Assembly: GCF_040703125.1 (NCBI RefSeq)
Contig: NZ_CP160035.1
Coordinates: 3,582,001-3,646,000, forward strand
Length of the DNA: 64,000 bases
Direction: 5' to 3'
Origin: Flavobacterium ovatum
GTDB lineage: Bacteria > Bacteroidota > Bacteroidia > Flavobacteriales > Flavobacteriaceae
Below the pieces are notes generated by a model that was not told where the DNA came from, made no database searches, and was given only the letters and a program-made list of their open reading frames with translations. The position numbers and the translations under genes were made by a program. Below, piece after piece: positions 8,221 to 19,371 of this stretch (position 1 is the stretch's first letter; the number at the start of each line of letters is the position of its first letter).

Positions 8221-9063
8221 ATGAAAAACATTTTTTTACTCCTATCCTTATTCAACAGCCTACTTTTTTTTGGTCAAGACAAATTAGTTTTTGATACTAA
8301 GTTTACGCAAAGCGAAGACAAATGGGTTGCTTTTCCAGCAGATTCTACTGGAGCCTACGGATATGGTTTTATTTACATTGATCTGCAAGCAGGCTTAACA
8401 TTGGATTATGCAGGAAAATTTAAAATAGGAAGTGACGGGAAATTTGAATCTACTACCAAAGCAGCTACTGCCAGCATGAAATATCGACTACAGCCCAACA
8501 ACACGTTGGTAGCCGTTATTCCAGATTCTCATTTTGCAGAACTTAAACTAGCTAAATTCCCAGACTGGTTGAAAATAGACAAAGGAGACGAAAAAAGTAT
8601 TGGCTATTTCTACAAATTGGGCTACATATACAACGGTTTGAAGGAATGCCAAAAAGGATTAGAATTATTACAGAAAGCAGAAAAAATAGATCCTGACTAT
8701 AAAGGATTACGAGTAGAATTGGCTTTTTCGTACAATTGCCTTGGGAATTTTGAAAAGTCGATTGCCATCTTAAAAATGGCCCTCAAAAAAGAACCCAACA
8801 ATGCTTATATAAATAAAGAACTCATTTATTCTCAAATTAACAATAACCAAATTGAGATCGCAATCACTACTTATGAAAAGTCGGTGACGGAGCTTCTAGA
8901 CAAAACCTATAATTCTGAAAATTCATTTAATATTCTTGGTGCCTTTTACCGAAAAGGGAATCTAGATCAATTTAACAAATGGATAGAAAAAACCAAAATT
9001 GATGAAGACCAAAAATTTAAAGGATATATAGCGCAAATGAAGAATGAATTGGAAAAGAAATAA
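8221..9063 (+). CDS. Secreted TPR-repeat protein
   Basis: 280 residues with a Sec signal peptide (MKNIFLLLSLFNSLLFFGQ). Residues 20-110 form an unrecognised beta-rich region. From about 115 on there are two to three TPR units (GYFYKLGYIYNGLKECQKGL, ELAFSYNCLGNFEKSIAILK, and a weaker one after). TPRs mediate protein contacts, and here that would be in the periplasm or at the outer membrane. The partner is unknown. The preceding region holds a riboswitch-like sequence. Confidence 0.7.
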   Translation: MKNIFLLLSLFNSLLFFGQDKLVFDTKFTQSEDKWVAFPADSTGAYGYGFIYIDLQAGLTLDYAGKFKIGSDGKFESTTKAATASMKYRLQPNNTLVAVIPDSHFAELKLAKFPDWLKIDKGDEKSIGYFYKLGYIYNGLKECQKGLELLQKAEKIDPDYKGLRVELAFSYNCLGNFEKSIAILKMALKKEPNNAYINKELIYSQINNNQIEIAITTYEKSVTELLDKTYNSENSFNILGAFYRKGNLDQFNKWIEKTKIDEDQKFKGYIAQMKNELEKK

Positions 9064-9077
9064 TAGCAACTCTAGTT

Positions 9078-10874
9078 TTATTTTGCTTCCAAATACAACA
9101 TTGGCAATAAAAAGGAAGCTAAAATCAGTAATACAATAGATAGCACACCACCGATAATCAAGAAATGTTTGAATTTGTAAATCCCTAAACCGTAAATAAT
9201 CGCATTGGTTTGGTAGCCCATTGGCGTATAAAAACTAAAATTAGCACCAAACATCACGGCATATAATAATGGTTTGGGATCTAGGTTTAATTTGGCTGCA
9301 ATCGCGATTACAATTGGCGCGATGATAATTGCTGTGGCATTATTAGAAACAAAACCACTCATCAACATCGTAAAAGCAAAAATAATCGAAATGGTCACTG
9401 AGGTAGGAACCGACTTCAAAACGCTGTACAGGTGCTCAGCCATATACACGTCTGTTCCGGTATTTTTCATAGCTATTCCCAGTGGAATCATTCCTGCTAA
9501 TAAAAAAATTACTTGCCAATTAATATCTTCATACGCATCTTTGAGTTGAATACAGCCCGTAAATAAGGCTAAAGCCACCCCTAAAAGACAACTTTTGAGA
9601 ATCGAAAAAGTATTTGTTGCTGAAAGAACAATCACTACCAAAATAGCGGCAAATGAAATTACTTTTTTATAAGTAGGAATGTGTGGATTTGTAATTACGG
9701 TAGTGGTAAAAAGTAAATTATTATTATTGGCTATTTTTTGAATTTCACTTAAATTTCCCGTTAGCAAAACACGGTTTCCAGGAATGATAAATTTCTTCGA
9801 AAAGAATTTCTTGAAATAATTACTGCTATGACGATCACTTAAGTTACTACTTACACCTTTCACATACACGTTATCAGGCAAGGTATCGTTAAATTCTTCT
9901 ATAGACATATTGATAAAACGGGAATTAGGTAAAATAATCACCTCATGGTATTCGTTGGTAAAATGTTCTTCGATTAAATCTTGATCTACACCCAAGATAT
10001 TCAATCCTAGACTTTCGGTTTGAGCTGTCAAATCTTCGATTGTCAAGTCAAGCCAGAGAATGTCGTTTTCTTCTAGTATTTCTGACCGTAAATCAGTTTT
10101 CAAATAGTGTTTCCCCCTTTGAATTTTAATTAAATGAATATCATTTTCATTCCAAATCTCGGTTTCATACGGTTTTTTACCTATTAATTTAGAACCTTCT
10201 CTAATTTTCACAGTAGTTATATATCCAAATTTTTTATGCAAATCGATAGTTTCTACCTCTGGAGTTTTGGGCAAAAATTTCTTAGCAAGTATATAAATAA
10301 TCGGGATTGAAATGAGTAAAAAAAGCATACCTGCTGTAGAAAATTCAAAGAAACTAAAACGACCCACGCCACTTTTTCTGGATATATCAGATACAATCAG
10401 ATTGGTACTCGTCCCCATCAAAGTACAACTACCTCCTAAAATTCCAGCAAATGAAATTGGCAATAATACTTTTGCACGATCTATTTTACCTAATTTATCA
10501 AGCTCATTAATTAATTTGATAAAAACAATAACTACCGCCGTAGTTGCAACAAACGAAGATAAAAAGCCAACTATAATCATCAATAAAGGCAGGAAAATCC
10601 AGACTGGTAGTTTAATTAGTGGGATTATTTTTTGAACCATCCAGGAAACAACTCCATTTTTCTCTAACCCAATGGCAATAATCATTAAACACAAAATAGT
10701 CAAAACGGCATTGTCTGAAAATCCAGAAACAGCTTCTTCCGGAGTTACTATACCTGTAAGCAACAAGCTAGTCAATATAAAAAAAGCAGTTTTATCCACC
10801 GTATATTTTTCACTTACAAACAAAGCAAATGCTATAAGCAGAATTGCGATTACGATGGCTATAACTAGTGTCAT
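9078..10874 (-). CDS. SLC13/DASS-type transporter with two TrkA_C domains
   Basis: 598 residues: a first membrane half, two soluble TrkA_C (RCK_C) domains at about 210-370 (FGYITTVKIREGSKLIGKK, ENDILWLDLT, then VIILPNSRFINMSIEEF), and a second membrane half. The paired sodium/substrate motifs GTSTNLIVS (first half) and SNNATAIIIAPIV (second half) are those of the DASS/SLC13 family. Members move sulfate, dicarboxylates or other anions with sodium across the inner membrane. This split layout is common in transporters annotated only as SLC13 family. The substrate cannot be read. It converges on the TPR gene. Confidence 0.88.
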   Translation of the reverse strand: MTLVIAIVIAILLIAFALFVSEKYTVDKTAFFILTSLLLTGIVTPEEAVSGFSDNAVLTILCLMIIAIGLEKNGVVSWMVQKIIPLIKLPVWIFLPLLMIIVGFLSSFVATTAVVIVFIKLINELDKLGKIDRAKVLLPISFAGILGGSCTLMGTSTNLIVSDISRKSGVGRFSFFEFSTAGMLFLLISIPIIYILAKKFLPKTPEVETIDLHKKFGYITTVKIREGSKLIGKKPYETEIWNENDIHLIKIQRGKHYLKTDLRSEILEENDILWLDLTIEDLTAQTESLGLNILGVDQDLIEEHFTNEYHEVIILPNSRFINMSIEEFNDTLPDNVYVKGVSSNLSDRHSSNYFKKFFSKKFIIPGNRVLLTGNLSEIQKIANNNNLLFTTTVITNPHIPTYKKVISFAAILVVIVLSATNTFSILKSCLLGVALALFTGCIQLKDAYEDINWQVIFLLAGMIPLGIAMKNTGTDVYMAEHLYSVLKSVPTSVTISIIFAFTMLMSGFVSNNATAIIIAPIVIAIAAKLNLDPKPLLYAVMFGANFSFYTPMGYQTNAIIYGLGIYKFKHFLIIGGVLSIVLLILASFLLPMLYLEAK

Positions 10875-11208
10875 AATTTTTATTATTAGAAAATTAAAGA
10901 TATTTCTAAATCAATCCTCTAAAGTTATACAATTTTCACTAAAGGTTACAACCTGAAAACTATGTACTTGCATAGAAAAACATACTATTTCACTTAAAAA
11001 TGATTTTAATTATATAAAATCTCGATTGGCCAATTATAAAACTTACTAAAGAATTTAATATACAAAGAAGTAAATTTCATTGCAGTACGTATTTTTCCCT
11101 TCTACAGAACAGTAAAAAGGATGAATTAAATTAAAAATTTCATCCAAAAATAGAAATAGTTCCTTTCAATTATTTTTAAAAATAGCTTCATTAAACAAAT
11201 TACAAAAA
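10875..11208. other. Gene-free AT-rich intergenic stretch
   Basis: Between the divergent transporter gene (minus) and the secreted protein gene (plus) I see no open gene, repeat or stable hairpin. It must hold the promoter of the transporter, which I could not place. Confidence 0.5.
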
Positions 11209-11241
11209 TTTGCAAATAGCTGTAAATAGCACTTATATTTG
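11209..11241 (+). promoter_or_regulatory. Bacteroidota-type promoter for the 11289 gene
   Basis: TTTG at 11209-11212 and TATATTTG (TAnnTTTG) at 11234-11241, 21 bases apart, fit the sigma-factor consensus known from Flavobacterium. The start codon lies 47 bp downstream. Confidence 0.6.
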
Positions 11242-11288
11242 AATAAAAATAGAATTGATTTTTTTCTAAACTTAATATGTCCTAAAAA

Positions 11289-12410
11289 ATGAAAATATAC
11301 ACCTGGATTATAGCACTACTATTTACCTCTGCAGCCATTAGTCAAGAAAAATATACCGTTCAAAAAATAAATATCAATTCTACTCTGTTTGCTGACACAA
11401 AAAACGAAATTCCAAAAGTCGTAGCTCTAAAGAAAGAATATGCAGCTGTTGCGAACATCATAAATAAGCAAATTTTGGAGGAATATAGTTTGACAGGATT
11501 TCAGCTAAATAAAGACGAAGAGTTTCGGTTTTCGGGTTGCACTTTTTCTTATCAAATAAACACCACTCATTTGTTCTTAAAAATTGAAGGCGAATATTTA
11601 GGTCCGTACCCAAGTCAATTTGACAATGAATACATTTTTAATTTAAAAAATGGCGCTTTAGAAAATAATGACAACATTCCGTTTCAAGCTTTCTTTACAC
11701 TCAATGGCTATTTGGATTTTATGGACAACTATTGGTTAAACGATATCAAGAAGCAATTTGATATTTCTATCAAGGATTGTGAGGGCTCAGAACCTTATTG
11801 CACTTATTATGACATTGACAAATATGAAGTTCAAAACAACCAATTAAGTATTTCACTAACCAATGACTGCTATCCTCATGTAGTTAAAGTTTGCACTCCT
11901 TATTTAACCAAATCATTTTCTAAAGAGATTATGAAAAAGTATTTGAGTGAATGGGGATATCGTATTTTATTTAATGCCAATTATGTTGCATACAAAGGAA
12001 TAGAAAAGTTTTTAATCAATCAAAAAGAAAGAGACAATGCCGAAAATAATATTTTCCTTTTTGGAAAAACAAACAAATTGTACCCAATAAGTATGGCATT
12101 ACAACTTTCGAAAAAAGACAATACGGTGAGTGGTTACTACTATTATGATAAGAAAAAAATCAAAATTAAACTCAGCGGAACATTTACAGGAAATTCTATT
12201 TCGTTAAACGAATATACCAACAACCAAAACACAGGGAGTTTTAGTTTAAAATTTGAAGAGAACTATAAGCCCGATGGATTTTCTATTTACGAAAATGATG
12301 ATAAATCAAAATACTTAACTGGAAATTGGTCGAACCAAAAGAGTCAATTTAAAGTTATTTTCAGTGAAGTGTTATTAAATAAAGAGTCGAAAAATATTCT
12401 CGGTAAATAG
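11289..12410 (+). CDS. Secreted protein of unknown function
   Basis: 373 residues with a Sec signal peptide (MKIYTWIIALLFTSAAISQ). The first 230 residues contain conserved-looking segments seen in DUF3298/RsiV-like proteins (FSYQINTTHLFLKIEGEY, GALENNDNIPFQAFFTLNGYLDF), but I would not assign the family. Four cysteines around residues 160-205 may form disulfides. The last 110 residues (PISMALQLSKKDNTVSGYYY, IKLSGTFTGNSISLNEY) look like a small beta domain. A promoter precedes it and a strong terminator follows. Confidence 0.65.
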   Translation: MKIYTWIIALLFTSAAISQEKYTVQKININSTLFADTKNEIPKVVALKKEYAAVANIINKQILEEYSLTGFQLNKDEEFRFSGCTFSYQINTTHLFLKIEGEYLGPYPSQFDNEYIFNLKNGALENNDNIPFQAFFTLNGYLDFMDNYWLNDIKKQFDISIKDCEGSEPYCTYYDIDKYEVQNNQLSISLTNDCYPHVVKVCTPYLTKSFSKEIMKKYLSEWGYRILFNANYVAYKGIEKFLINQKERDNAENNIFLFGKTNKLYPISMALQLSKKDNTVSGYYYYDKKKIKIKLSGTFTGNSISLNEYTNNQNTGSFSLKFEENYKPDGFSIYENDDKSKYLTGNWSNQKSQFKVIFSEVLLNKESKNILGK

Positions 12411-12466
12411 ATTCAATTATAGCAATTACATCTTTCGAACTAAAAAGAAAAATCTACTTTAAACAA

Positions 12467-12500
12467 AAAAATCCTAAGTCAGCAGACTTAGGATTTTCAT
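12467..12500. terminator. Bidirectional terminator
   Basis: ATCCTAAGTC (12471-12480) pairs with GACTTAGGAT (12485-12494) around AGCA, with A-run before and T-rich sequence after. It serves both the plus gene ending at 12410 and the minus gene ending at 12518. Confidence 0.9.
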
Positions 12501-12517
12501 TTTATATAAAATTGTAT

Positions 12518-12856
12518 TTACATCTGAAAATTGACATCGAATACATATTCCTTATCAAGACCTAATTCAAATGACGAGAGTTTTTTATAATTTAAACTTA
12601 CTTTGATATAATTGCTCAATTCAGCATTTGTTGTATTGGTTTGCAACACAACAATTTCATTATCAGCATTAATTCTAATTTTTACTTTCACAACTGTTTC
12701 ATTTTCTAAATCACCTACAGCACCATCAGGAGCTAAAAGGGTAGCGAGTTCACTACTTACATTAGAATATGTTTTTTTGGGTTTTAATTCATTTGCAGAT
12801 ACAAATGCAGTACACATTAATAACACTAAGGCGATTGATACAGATAATTTTTTCAT
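12518..12856 (-). CDS. Small secreted protein of unknown function
   Basis: 112 residues from ATG 12856. An upstream ATG would add 28 very basic residues (RKRKNKKRRKRKKK) from an A/T-rich leader and is rejected, because the internal start gives a clean signal peptide (MKKLSVSIALVLLMCTAFVSA). The mature part (VKVKIRINADNEIVVLQTNT, YIKVSLNYKKL) resembles small TonB-C-like or energy-transducer-like domains often found in Flavobacteria, but I do not assign it. Confidence 0.65.
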   Translation of the reverse strand: MKKLSVSIALVLLMCTAFVSANELKPKKTYSNVSSELATLLAPDGAVGDLENETVVKVKIRINADNEIVVLQTNTTNAELSNYIKVSLNYKKLSSFELGLDKEYVFDVNFQM

Positions 12857-13172
12857 GATTTCTTTTTTTTTACGTTTTCTACGTTTTTTATTTTTTCTTT
12901 TTCGAGTCAAAAGTATCTCCTTTATCAAAGCTTTTTTCATTGAAATAACGAACTTAACACAATGGTAAAACCAACAAAAAATTCTAAAAAACGACGCTTA
13001 GTAATTTAATTCACTTAAAAATATCAAGCGTATAAAATATGAACTACCCAACTGAAAAATGCGCAATAAAAAACCCAAAACATTATCACTTATTCAAAAA
13101 AGAAGTCCTCAATTGAATTAACAATGTCATAACTTTAAAATTCAGTAATGATTGACTTAGCATAAAACAAAA

Positions 13173-13198
13173 AAATCCTGAGTTTTCACCCAGGATTT
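13173..13198. terminator. Terminator after sucC
   Basis: AAATCCTG (13173-13180) pairs with CAGGATTT (13191-13198) over a 10-nt loop. It is flanked by an A-run on the plus strand, which is a T-run in the direction of sucC. The rest of 12857-13242 holds nothing that I recognise. Confidence 0.8.
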
Positions 13199-13242
13199 AA
13201 ATTATAATAAAACTAGCAATACTAGCTAAAAATGTATTTCAA

Positions 13243-14436
13243 TTATGAAAGTGCTTTTTTAACTTGATCTGCTGCTTCTTGAAACTCTACTGCAGATAAA
13301 ATTGGCATACCTGAATTATCAATTAATTCTTTTGCAATTCCAGCATTTGTTCCTTGTAAACGAACAATGATTGGCACTTTAATAGCGTCACCCATATTTT
13401 TGTAAGCATCAACAACTCCTTGAGCAACACGATCACAACGAACGATACCTCCAAAAATGTTGATCAAAATTGCTTTTACGTTTGGATCTTTTAAGATAAT
13501 ACGGAAAGCCGTTTCAACACGTTTTGCATCTGCAGTTCCACCTACGTCTAAGAAGTTTGCAGGCTCAAAACCAGCATACTTAATTAAATCCATAGTTGCC
13601 ATTGCAAGACCTGCACCATTTACCATACATCCAACAGTTCCATCAAGATCTACGTAGTTCAATCCTACTTCTTTAGCTTCAACTTCGATTGGGTTTTCCT
13701 CACGAACGTCACGCATTTCAGCGATTTTTACTTGTCTGTATAAAGCATTATCATCAATGTCCACTTTAGCATCTACAGCCAAAATTTTATCATCAGATGT
13801 TTTTAATACTGGATTGATTTCAAACATAGAAGCATCAGTACCAATATATGCTTTGTATAAAGCGTCGATGAATTTCACCATTTCTTTCAATGCATTTCCA
13901 GAAAGGCCTAAGTTAAAAGCAATTTTTCTTGCTTGAAAACCTTGTAATCCAACTGATGGATCAATTTCTTCTGTAAAAATTAAATGTGGTGTGTGTTCAG
14001 CAACTTCTTCAATATCCATTCCTCCTTCAGTAGAGTACATGATCATATTACGACCAGTACCTCTATTCAAAAGCACGGAAACATAAAATTCAGAAACTTC
14101 ACTTTCACCTGGATAATAAACATCCTCAGCTACTAATATTTTGTGAACTTTTTTACCCTCTGCAGAGGTTTGAGGTGTTACCAATTGCATTCCGATAATT
14201 TCACCAGCAATTTTTTCCACTTCTGCTAAGTTTTTAGCAAGCTTAACTCCACCACCTTTTCCACGTCCACCTGCGTGAACTTGAGCTTTAATAACATGCC
14301 ATCCTGTACCGGTTTCAGCAGTTAATTGTTTTGCAGCAGCAACAGCTTCAACTGCGTTATTAGCAACTATTCCGCGTTGAATGCGAACTCCGTAGCTAGC
14401 TAAAATTTCTTTACCTTGATATTCGTGTATGTTCAT
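13243..14436 (-). CDS. sucC: Succinyl-CoA synthetase (ADP-forming) beta subunit
   Basis: 397 residues from ATG 14436 (MNIHEYQGKEILASYGVRI); a longer start adds 21 residues that do not fit the family. SucC binds the nucleotide and, with SucD, converts succinyl-CoA to succinate in the TCA cycle. ATP-grasp features are present: KAQVHAGGRGKGGGVKLAK, MFEINPVLKT, NGAGLAMATMDLIK, GGTADAKRVE, INIFGGIVRCD. sucD is not adjacent in this window, which is usual in Flavobacteria. Confidence 0.97.
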   Translation of the reverse strand: MNIHEYQGKEILASYGVRIQRGIVANNAVEAVAAAKQLTAETGTGWHVIKAQVHAGGRGKGGGVKLAKNLAEVEKIAGEIIGMQLVTPQTSAEGKKVHKILVAEDVYYPGESEVSEFYVSVLLNRGTGRNMIMYSTEGGMDIEEVAEHTPHLIFTEEIDPSVGLQGFQARKIAFNLGLSGNALKEMVKFIDALYKAYIGTDASMFEINPVLKTSDDKILAVDAKVDIDDNALYRQVKIAEMRDVREENPIEVEAKEVGLNYVDLDGTVGCMVNGAGLAMATMDLIKYAGFEPANFLDVGGTADAKRVETAFRIILKDPNVKAILINIFGGIVRCDRVAQGVVDAYKNMGDAIKVPIIVRLQGTNAGIAKELIDNSGMPILSAVEFQEAADQVKKALS

Positions 14437-14487
14437 AATATAGATTTTATCTGGACTCTGAATTTGTTTCAGAATAAATAAGTGGCA

Positions 14488-14519
14488 CAAAAGTAGCAAA
14501 ATACATCCTAAGAGAGAAA
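14488..14519 (-). promoter_or_regulatory. Bacteroidota-type promoter for sucC
   Basis: On the minus strand TACTTTTG (TAnnTTTG, at 14488-14495) is preceded 20 bases upstream by TTTC (14516-14519), near the TTTG consensus. The start codon is about 50 bases downstream. The remainder of the sucC-gltB gap (to 14852) holds a TAAATTTG box at 14827-14834 close to gltB but no clear partner box. Confidence 0.5.
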
Positions 14520-14852
14520 TATTTTTAAAATTTAAAAATCATTAATTTAATAACAAATGTTAAAAAAAAAGATATTCATTTTTATTTAATGAATTCATAA
14601 TGTTTTAGAAAACAAAGCCCTAATAACGTTTGAATTTTCGTAAAAATTTATAAAAAAACAACTCGAAATTAGTCAAAATAGGCTTTAAAACTGAATTAAA
14701 ATTATGATTTTACCAATACAAACAACAAAAAAACAAATTATTTGCAATTATCACCCTCTTTTATGCTTTTATTACAAAAATACAGCCAACATAACGTTTT
14801 CGATTCATAATGTATAATGAAATCTTTAAATTTGTAAAAAAATTTATCAAGC

Positions 14853-17800
14853 ATGAAACTTAAAGAACAAGGCCTTTATTTGCCAGAATTCGAGCATGAA
14901 AACTGTGGAGCTGGTTTTATTTGCAACCTTAAGGGTGAGAAAACGAATCAAATTATACATGACGCATTAGAAATTCTAGTAAAACTAGAGCACCGTGGTG
15001 GTGTAAGTGCTGACGGAAAAACAGGAGATGGAGCAGGACTTTTAATTGACATACCACATGAGTACTTCAATAGAGTTTGTGATTTCAAACTACCTGCTAC
15101 ACGTGAGTATGCTGTTGGAATGGTATTTTTGCCAAAAATAAAAAACCAATACGTTTTTTGTAAAGACATATTTGAAAAAGAAATCAAAACACAAGGACTT
15201 ACCGTTTTAGGATGGAGAGAAGTTCCTGTAGATTCTACTCAATTAGGTGAAATAGCTCTTGCTTCTGAGCCTGCAATTGAACAATTATTTGTTGGAAAAA
15301 GCGAAACTATTGATGAAGCTACATTTAAAGCTAAGTTATATGCTGCTCGTAAAATTACAGAACATGCTATTGTAGGTTCTAAAATCTCGCAAAGCGATTA
15401 TTTTTACGTTCCAAGTTTATCTACTACTACCCTAATATATAAAGGTATCATTATGCCTGAGGATATTGGTCCATACTATACTGACTTACAACAAACGGAT
15501 TTAGTAACTCGTTTGGCGTTAGTTCACCAACGTTTCTCTACTAATACAATGCCTACTTGGGAATTAGCTCAACCTTTTAGATACATGTGTCAAAATGGTG
15601 AGATCAATACACTAAGAGGAAACGTAAGTAGAATGCGTGTGCGTGAAGAAATCATGAAAAGTGATGTCTTTGGTCCACAAATCGAAAAATTATTCCCAAT
15701 CATTTTACCAGGTAAGTCAGATTCTGCTTCTATGGATATGGTGGTTGAGTTATTAACACATACCGGAAGATCATTGCCAGAAGTAATGATGATGATGATT
15801 CCTGAAGCATGGGAGAAACACAAAACCATGTCTGATGAAAGAAAAGCATTCTACGAGTACAACGCTTGTATCATGGAGCCTTGGGACGGACCAGCTTCTG
15901 TACCCTTCTCTGATGGTGACTACATAGGAGCTTTATTAGACCGTAATGGTTTGAGACCTTCACGTTATACCGTAACAAAAAGTGGTAAATTAATCATGGC
16001 ATCAGAAATTGGTGTTTTTGAAGTTGATCCTGCTGATGTTGAAAGTCATGGTCGATTAGAGCCTGGAAAAATGTTCTTAGTGGACATGAATAAAGGCCGT
16101 ATCATTAATGATGAGGAAATTAAGAGCAAAATTGTTTCTGAAAGACCTTACCAAGAATGGTTGGAGAAGTACCGTTTAAACTTAAAAGACGTTCCTGCAA
16201 CGTCTAAAGTTTGTCCAATCGAAACTATCGATTTAAAAACTAGAGAACGTTTATTTAATTATACATTAGAGGATATTCAAGAAATGATCGTTCCAATGGC
16301 ACAAGCTGGTAAAGAAGCTTTGGGTTCAATGGGAATTGACACACCTCTTGCAGTATTGTCAGACAGACCACAATTAATCCCTAACTATTTCAAACAATTA
16401 TTTGCACAAGTTACTAATCCACCTTTGGATGGTATCCGTGAGGAAATTGTAACTGACATTAGTTTGGCCTTGGGTCAAGACAGAAACATCTTTGATATTT
16501 CTAGTAAACAATGTAGAAAATTAAGAATTCAAAATCCGGTAATCTCTAATGACGATTTAGAGAAAATCAGAAACATCTCTGTAGATAATTTCAAAGCAGA
16601 AACAATTGAAATCTTGTATGCAAAAAGCAAAGGATTAAATGGTCTAGAAAATGCTTTGGAAGACATTATCATCCAAATTACAAAAGCAGTTGAAAGAGGA
16701 ACAAACCTTATTATTTTATCTGATAGAGGTGTAAACCAAGAGTTTGCTCCTATCCCTGCCTTGTTAGCTTGTTCATATGTTCAACACCAAATGAACCGTT
16801 TGCGTAAGCGTTCTTATTTTGATATGATTATCGAATCTGCCGAACCACGTGAACCACATCATTTTGCTACCTTATTTGGTTATGGTGCAAGTGCAATTAA
16901 CCCTTATATGGTTAATGAAATAATTCGTGTACAAGTACAAGAAGGATTCATCACTGGTATCAGCGAACAAAAAGCAGTTGACAACTTCAACAAGGCTATT
17001 GGTTCTGGTATTCTGAAAATCATGAACAAAATTGGAATCTCAACATTACACTCGTATAGAGGTTCTCAAATTTTTGAAATCGTTGGTTTCAACTCTAAAT
17101 TTGTTCAAAAATACTTCCCTTACACAGCTTCAAGAATTGAAGGTATTGGATTGTATGAAATTGAAAGAGAGATCAATGAAAGATACCAATACGCTTATCC
17201 TGATGTATTAGTTCCAAGCCGTTTAGGGTTAAACATTGGTGGAGAATACAGATGGAGACGTAACGGAGAAAGACATATGTTCAACCCTACTACTGTTGCT
17301 AAATTGCAACAAGCAGTACGTTTGAGCGATCAAGATAGTTATGATGTGTATGCTAAAACAGTAAACGATCAAGCTACAAGTTTGATGACCATCCGTGGTT
17401 TATTCGAATTTGACAACCTTGACCCTATTCCATTGGACGAAGTAGAGCCTTGGACTGATATCGTAAAACGTTTCAAAACGGGTGCGATGTCTTACGGATC
17501 TATCTCTAGAGAAGCACACGAAAACTTAGCTATTGCCATGAACCGTATTGGAGGAAAATCCAATTCTGGTGAAGGTGGAGAAGATAGAAAACGTTTCCAA
17601 CCAGATGTAAATGGTGACAGTCGTAACTCGGCTATCAAGCAAGTAGCATCAGGACGTTTTGGAGTAACTTCTCACTACTTATCTAGTGCAAAAGAGATTC
17701 AAATTAAAATGGCTCAAGGTGCAAAACCTGGAGAAGGTGGACAATTACCAGGTGAAAAAGTATTGCCTTGGATTGCTGAAGCACGTAACTCAACTCCATT

Positions 17801-19367
17801 TGTTGGATTGATTTCGCCTCCACCCCACCACGATATTTACTCAATTGAAGATTTAGCACAATTAATCTTTGACTTGAAAAATGCTAACAGAGAAGCTCGT
17901 ATCAATGTGAAATTGGTTTCAGAAGTTGGTGTTGGTACTATTGCTGCGGGTGTTGCAAAAGCAAAAGCAGATGTTGTACTTATTGCTGGTTATGATGGTG
18001 GAACTGGAGCATCTCCACTAACATCGTTGAAACACGCAGGTCTTCCTTGGGAACTTGGATTGGCTGAAGCGCAACAAACATTAGTATTGAACAATTTAAG
18101 AAGTCGTATTGTTGTAGAATGTGATGGCCAGTTGAAAACAGGACGTGACGTAGCTATTGCTTGTCTATTAGGTGCTGAAGAATTTGGTTTCGCTACTGCT
18201 CCACTTGTTGCTTCTGGTTGTATCATGATGCGTAAATGTCACTTGAACACTTGTCCAGTAGGTATTGCAACTCAAGATAAAACATTGCGGAAAAACTTTA
18301 CTGGAACTCCTGAGCACGTTATTAACTTCTTCTTCTATGTTGCAGAAGAGTTAAGAGGTATCATGGCGTCATTAGGTTTCAGAACAATGGAAGAAATGAT
18401 TGGGCAAACGCACAAAATCAATTCTAACAAAGCGATTACACATTATAAAGCAAGAGGTTTAGATTTATCTTCTATCTTACACAGACCAGATACTTACAAG
18501 TATTTGACAGTAAGAAACACAGAAAAACAAGACCATAATCTAGAAAATGTTTTGGATTTCCAAATCTTGAAAGATTCTCACCGTGCTTTGTATAGAAAAG
18601 AAAAAATGACTTTGGATTACCCTATTAGCAATATTAACCGTTCGGTTGGTGCTATTGTGAGTAACGAAATTTCAAAAATATACGGTCACTTAGGTTTACC
18701 TGAGGATACTTTAAACATTAACTTCACAGGTTCTGCAGGTCAAAGTTTAGGTGCATTTAGCGCACACGGATTGACTTTTACAGTTGATGGAAACACAAAT
18801 GATTATTTAGGTAAAGGGTTATCTGGAGCTAAATTAATCATCAAGAAACCAGCTACTGCTACATTTGTCGCTGCAGATAATATCATCGTAGGAAACGTTT
18901 GTTTGTTTGGAGCTGTCGAAGGACAAGCTTACATCAACGGTATTGCAGGAGAACGTTTTGCAGTTCGTAACTCTGGAGCTACTGCGGTAGTTGAAGGTGT
19001 GGGAGATCACGGTTGTGAGTACATGACAGGTGGTAAAGTAGTTGTTCTTGGTAAAACAGGAAGAAACTTTGCAGCAGGTATGAGTGGTGGTATCGCTTAT
19101 ATCTATGATCCAGAAAACAAATTCAAAAATGGTTTATGTAACACAGAAACTATTGAATTTGAAACAATCGAAGGTACTGATGCGGATGAATTAAAACAAT
19201 TAATCGAGAAACATGTCCTTTATACAAACAGTACTCGAGGAGCTGATTTATTGAGTGATTGGAACGTAAGCTTAGAAAATTTTGTAAAAGTAATGCCTAC
19301 TGAATACAAAAAAGCATTAAAACGTTTAGAGACTGAAGAACAAATGGTAGAAGAATTAACAGCATAA
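14853..19367 (+). CDS. gltB: Glutamate synthase (NADPH) large subunit
   Basis: 1504 residues, full length for GltB. The class II amidotransferase domain begins at Cys18 (ENCGAGF), which becomes the N-terminal nucleophile after removal of a short propeptide. Central and FMN-binding synthase domains follow, with [12 protein letters not shown] and [14 protein letters not shown]. The 3Fe-4S motif [15 protein letters not shown] is present, and the C-terminal GXGXG beta-helix domain ends the protein. With GltD it makes two glutamates from glutamine and 2-oxoglutarate in the cytoplasm. gltD starts 4 bp after its stop. Confidence 0.97.
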   Translation: MKLKEQGLYLPEFEHENCGAGFICNLKGEKTNQIIHDALEILVKLEHRGGVSADGKTGDGAGLLIDIPHEYFNRVCDFKLPATREYAVGMVFLPKIKNQYVFCKDIFEKEIKTQGLTVLGWREVPVDSTQLGEIALASEPAIEQLFVGKSETIDEATFKAKLYAARKITEHAIVGSKISQSDYFYVPSLSTTTLIYKGIIMPEDIGPYYTDLQQTDLVTRLALVHQRFSTNTMPTWELAQPFRYMCQNGEINTLRGNVSRMRVREEIMKSDVFGPQIEKLFPIILPGKSDSASMDMVVELLTHTGRSLPEVMMMMIPEAWEKHKTMSDERKAFYEYNACIMEPWDGPASVPFSDGDYIGALLDRNGLRPSRYTVTKSGKLIMASEIGVFEVDPADVESHGRLEPGKMFLVDMNKGRIINDEEIKSKIVSERPYQEWLEKYRLNLKDVPATSKVCPIETIDLKTRERLFNYTLEDIQEMIVPMAQAGKEALGSMGIDTPLAVLSDRPQLIPNYFKQLFAQVTNPPLDGIREEIVTDISLALGQDRNIFDISSKQCRKLRIQNPVISNDDLEKIRNISVDNFKAETIEILYAKSKGLNGLENALEDIIIQITKAVERGTNLIILSDRGVNQEFAPIPALLACSYVQHQMNRLRKRSYFDMIIESAEPREPHHFATLFGYGASAINPYMVNEIIRVQVQEGFITGISEQKAVDNFNKAIGSGILKIMNKIGISTLHSYRGSQIFEIVGFNSKFVQKYFPYTASRIEGIGLYEIEREINERYQYAYPDVLVPSRLGLNIGGEYRWRRNGERHMFNPTTVAKLQQAVRLSDQDSYDVYAKTVNDQATSLMTIRGLFEFDNLDPIPLDEVEPWTDIVKRFKTGAMSYGSISREAHENLAIAMNRIGGKSNSGEGGEDRKRFQPDVNGDSRNSAIKQVASGRFGVTSHYLSSAKEIQIKMAQGAKPGEGGQLPGEKVLPWIAEARNSTPFVGLISPPPHHDIYSIEDLAQLIFDLKNANREARINVKLVSEVGVGTIAAGVAKAKADVVLIAGYDGGTGASPLTSLKHAGLPWELGLAEAQQTLVLNNLRSRIVVECDGQLKTGRDVAIACLLGAEEFGFATAPLVASGCIMMRKCHLNTCPVGIATQDKTLRKNFTGTPEHVINFFFYVAEELRGIMASLGFRTMEEMIGQTHKINSNKAITHYKARGLDLSSILHRPDTYKYLTVRNTEKQDHNLENVLDFQILKDSHRALYRKEKMTLDYPISNINRSVGAIVSNEISKIYGHLGLPEDTLNINFTGSAGQSLGAFSAHGLTFTVDGNTNDYLGKGLSGAKLIIKKPATATFVAADNIIVGNVCLFGAVEGQAYINGIAGERFAVRNSGATAVVEGVGDHGCEYMTGGKVVVLGKTGRNFAAGMSGGIAYIYDPENKFKNGLCNTETIEFETIEGTDADELKQLIEKHVLYTNSTRGADLLSDWNVSLENFVKVMPTEYKKALKRLETEEQMVEELTA

Positions 19368-19371
19368 TACA

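Noticed and set aside
7992..8255. 87-codon minus-strand frame over the riboswitch-like region
   Set aside because: It overlaps the ends of two real genes and the structured core, with no signal or motif.
12857..12940. Basic N-terminal extension (RKRKNKKRRKRKKK) of the small secreted protein
   Set aside because: The in-frame ATG at 12856 gives a proper signal peptide, and the extension is low-complexity leader sequence.
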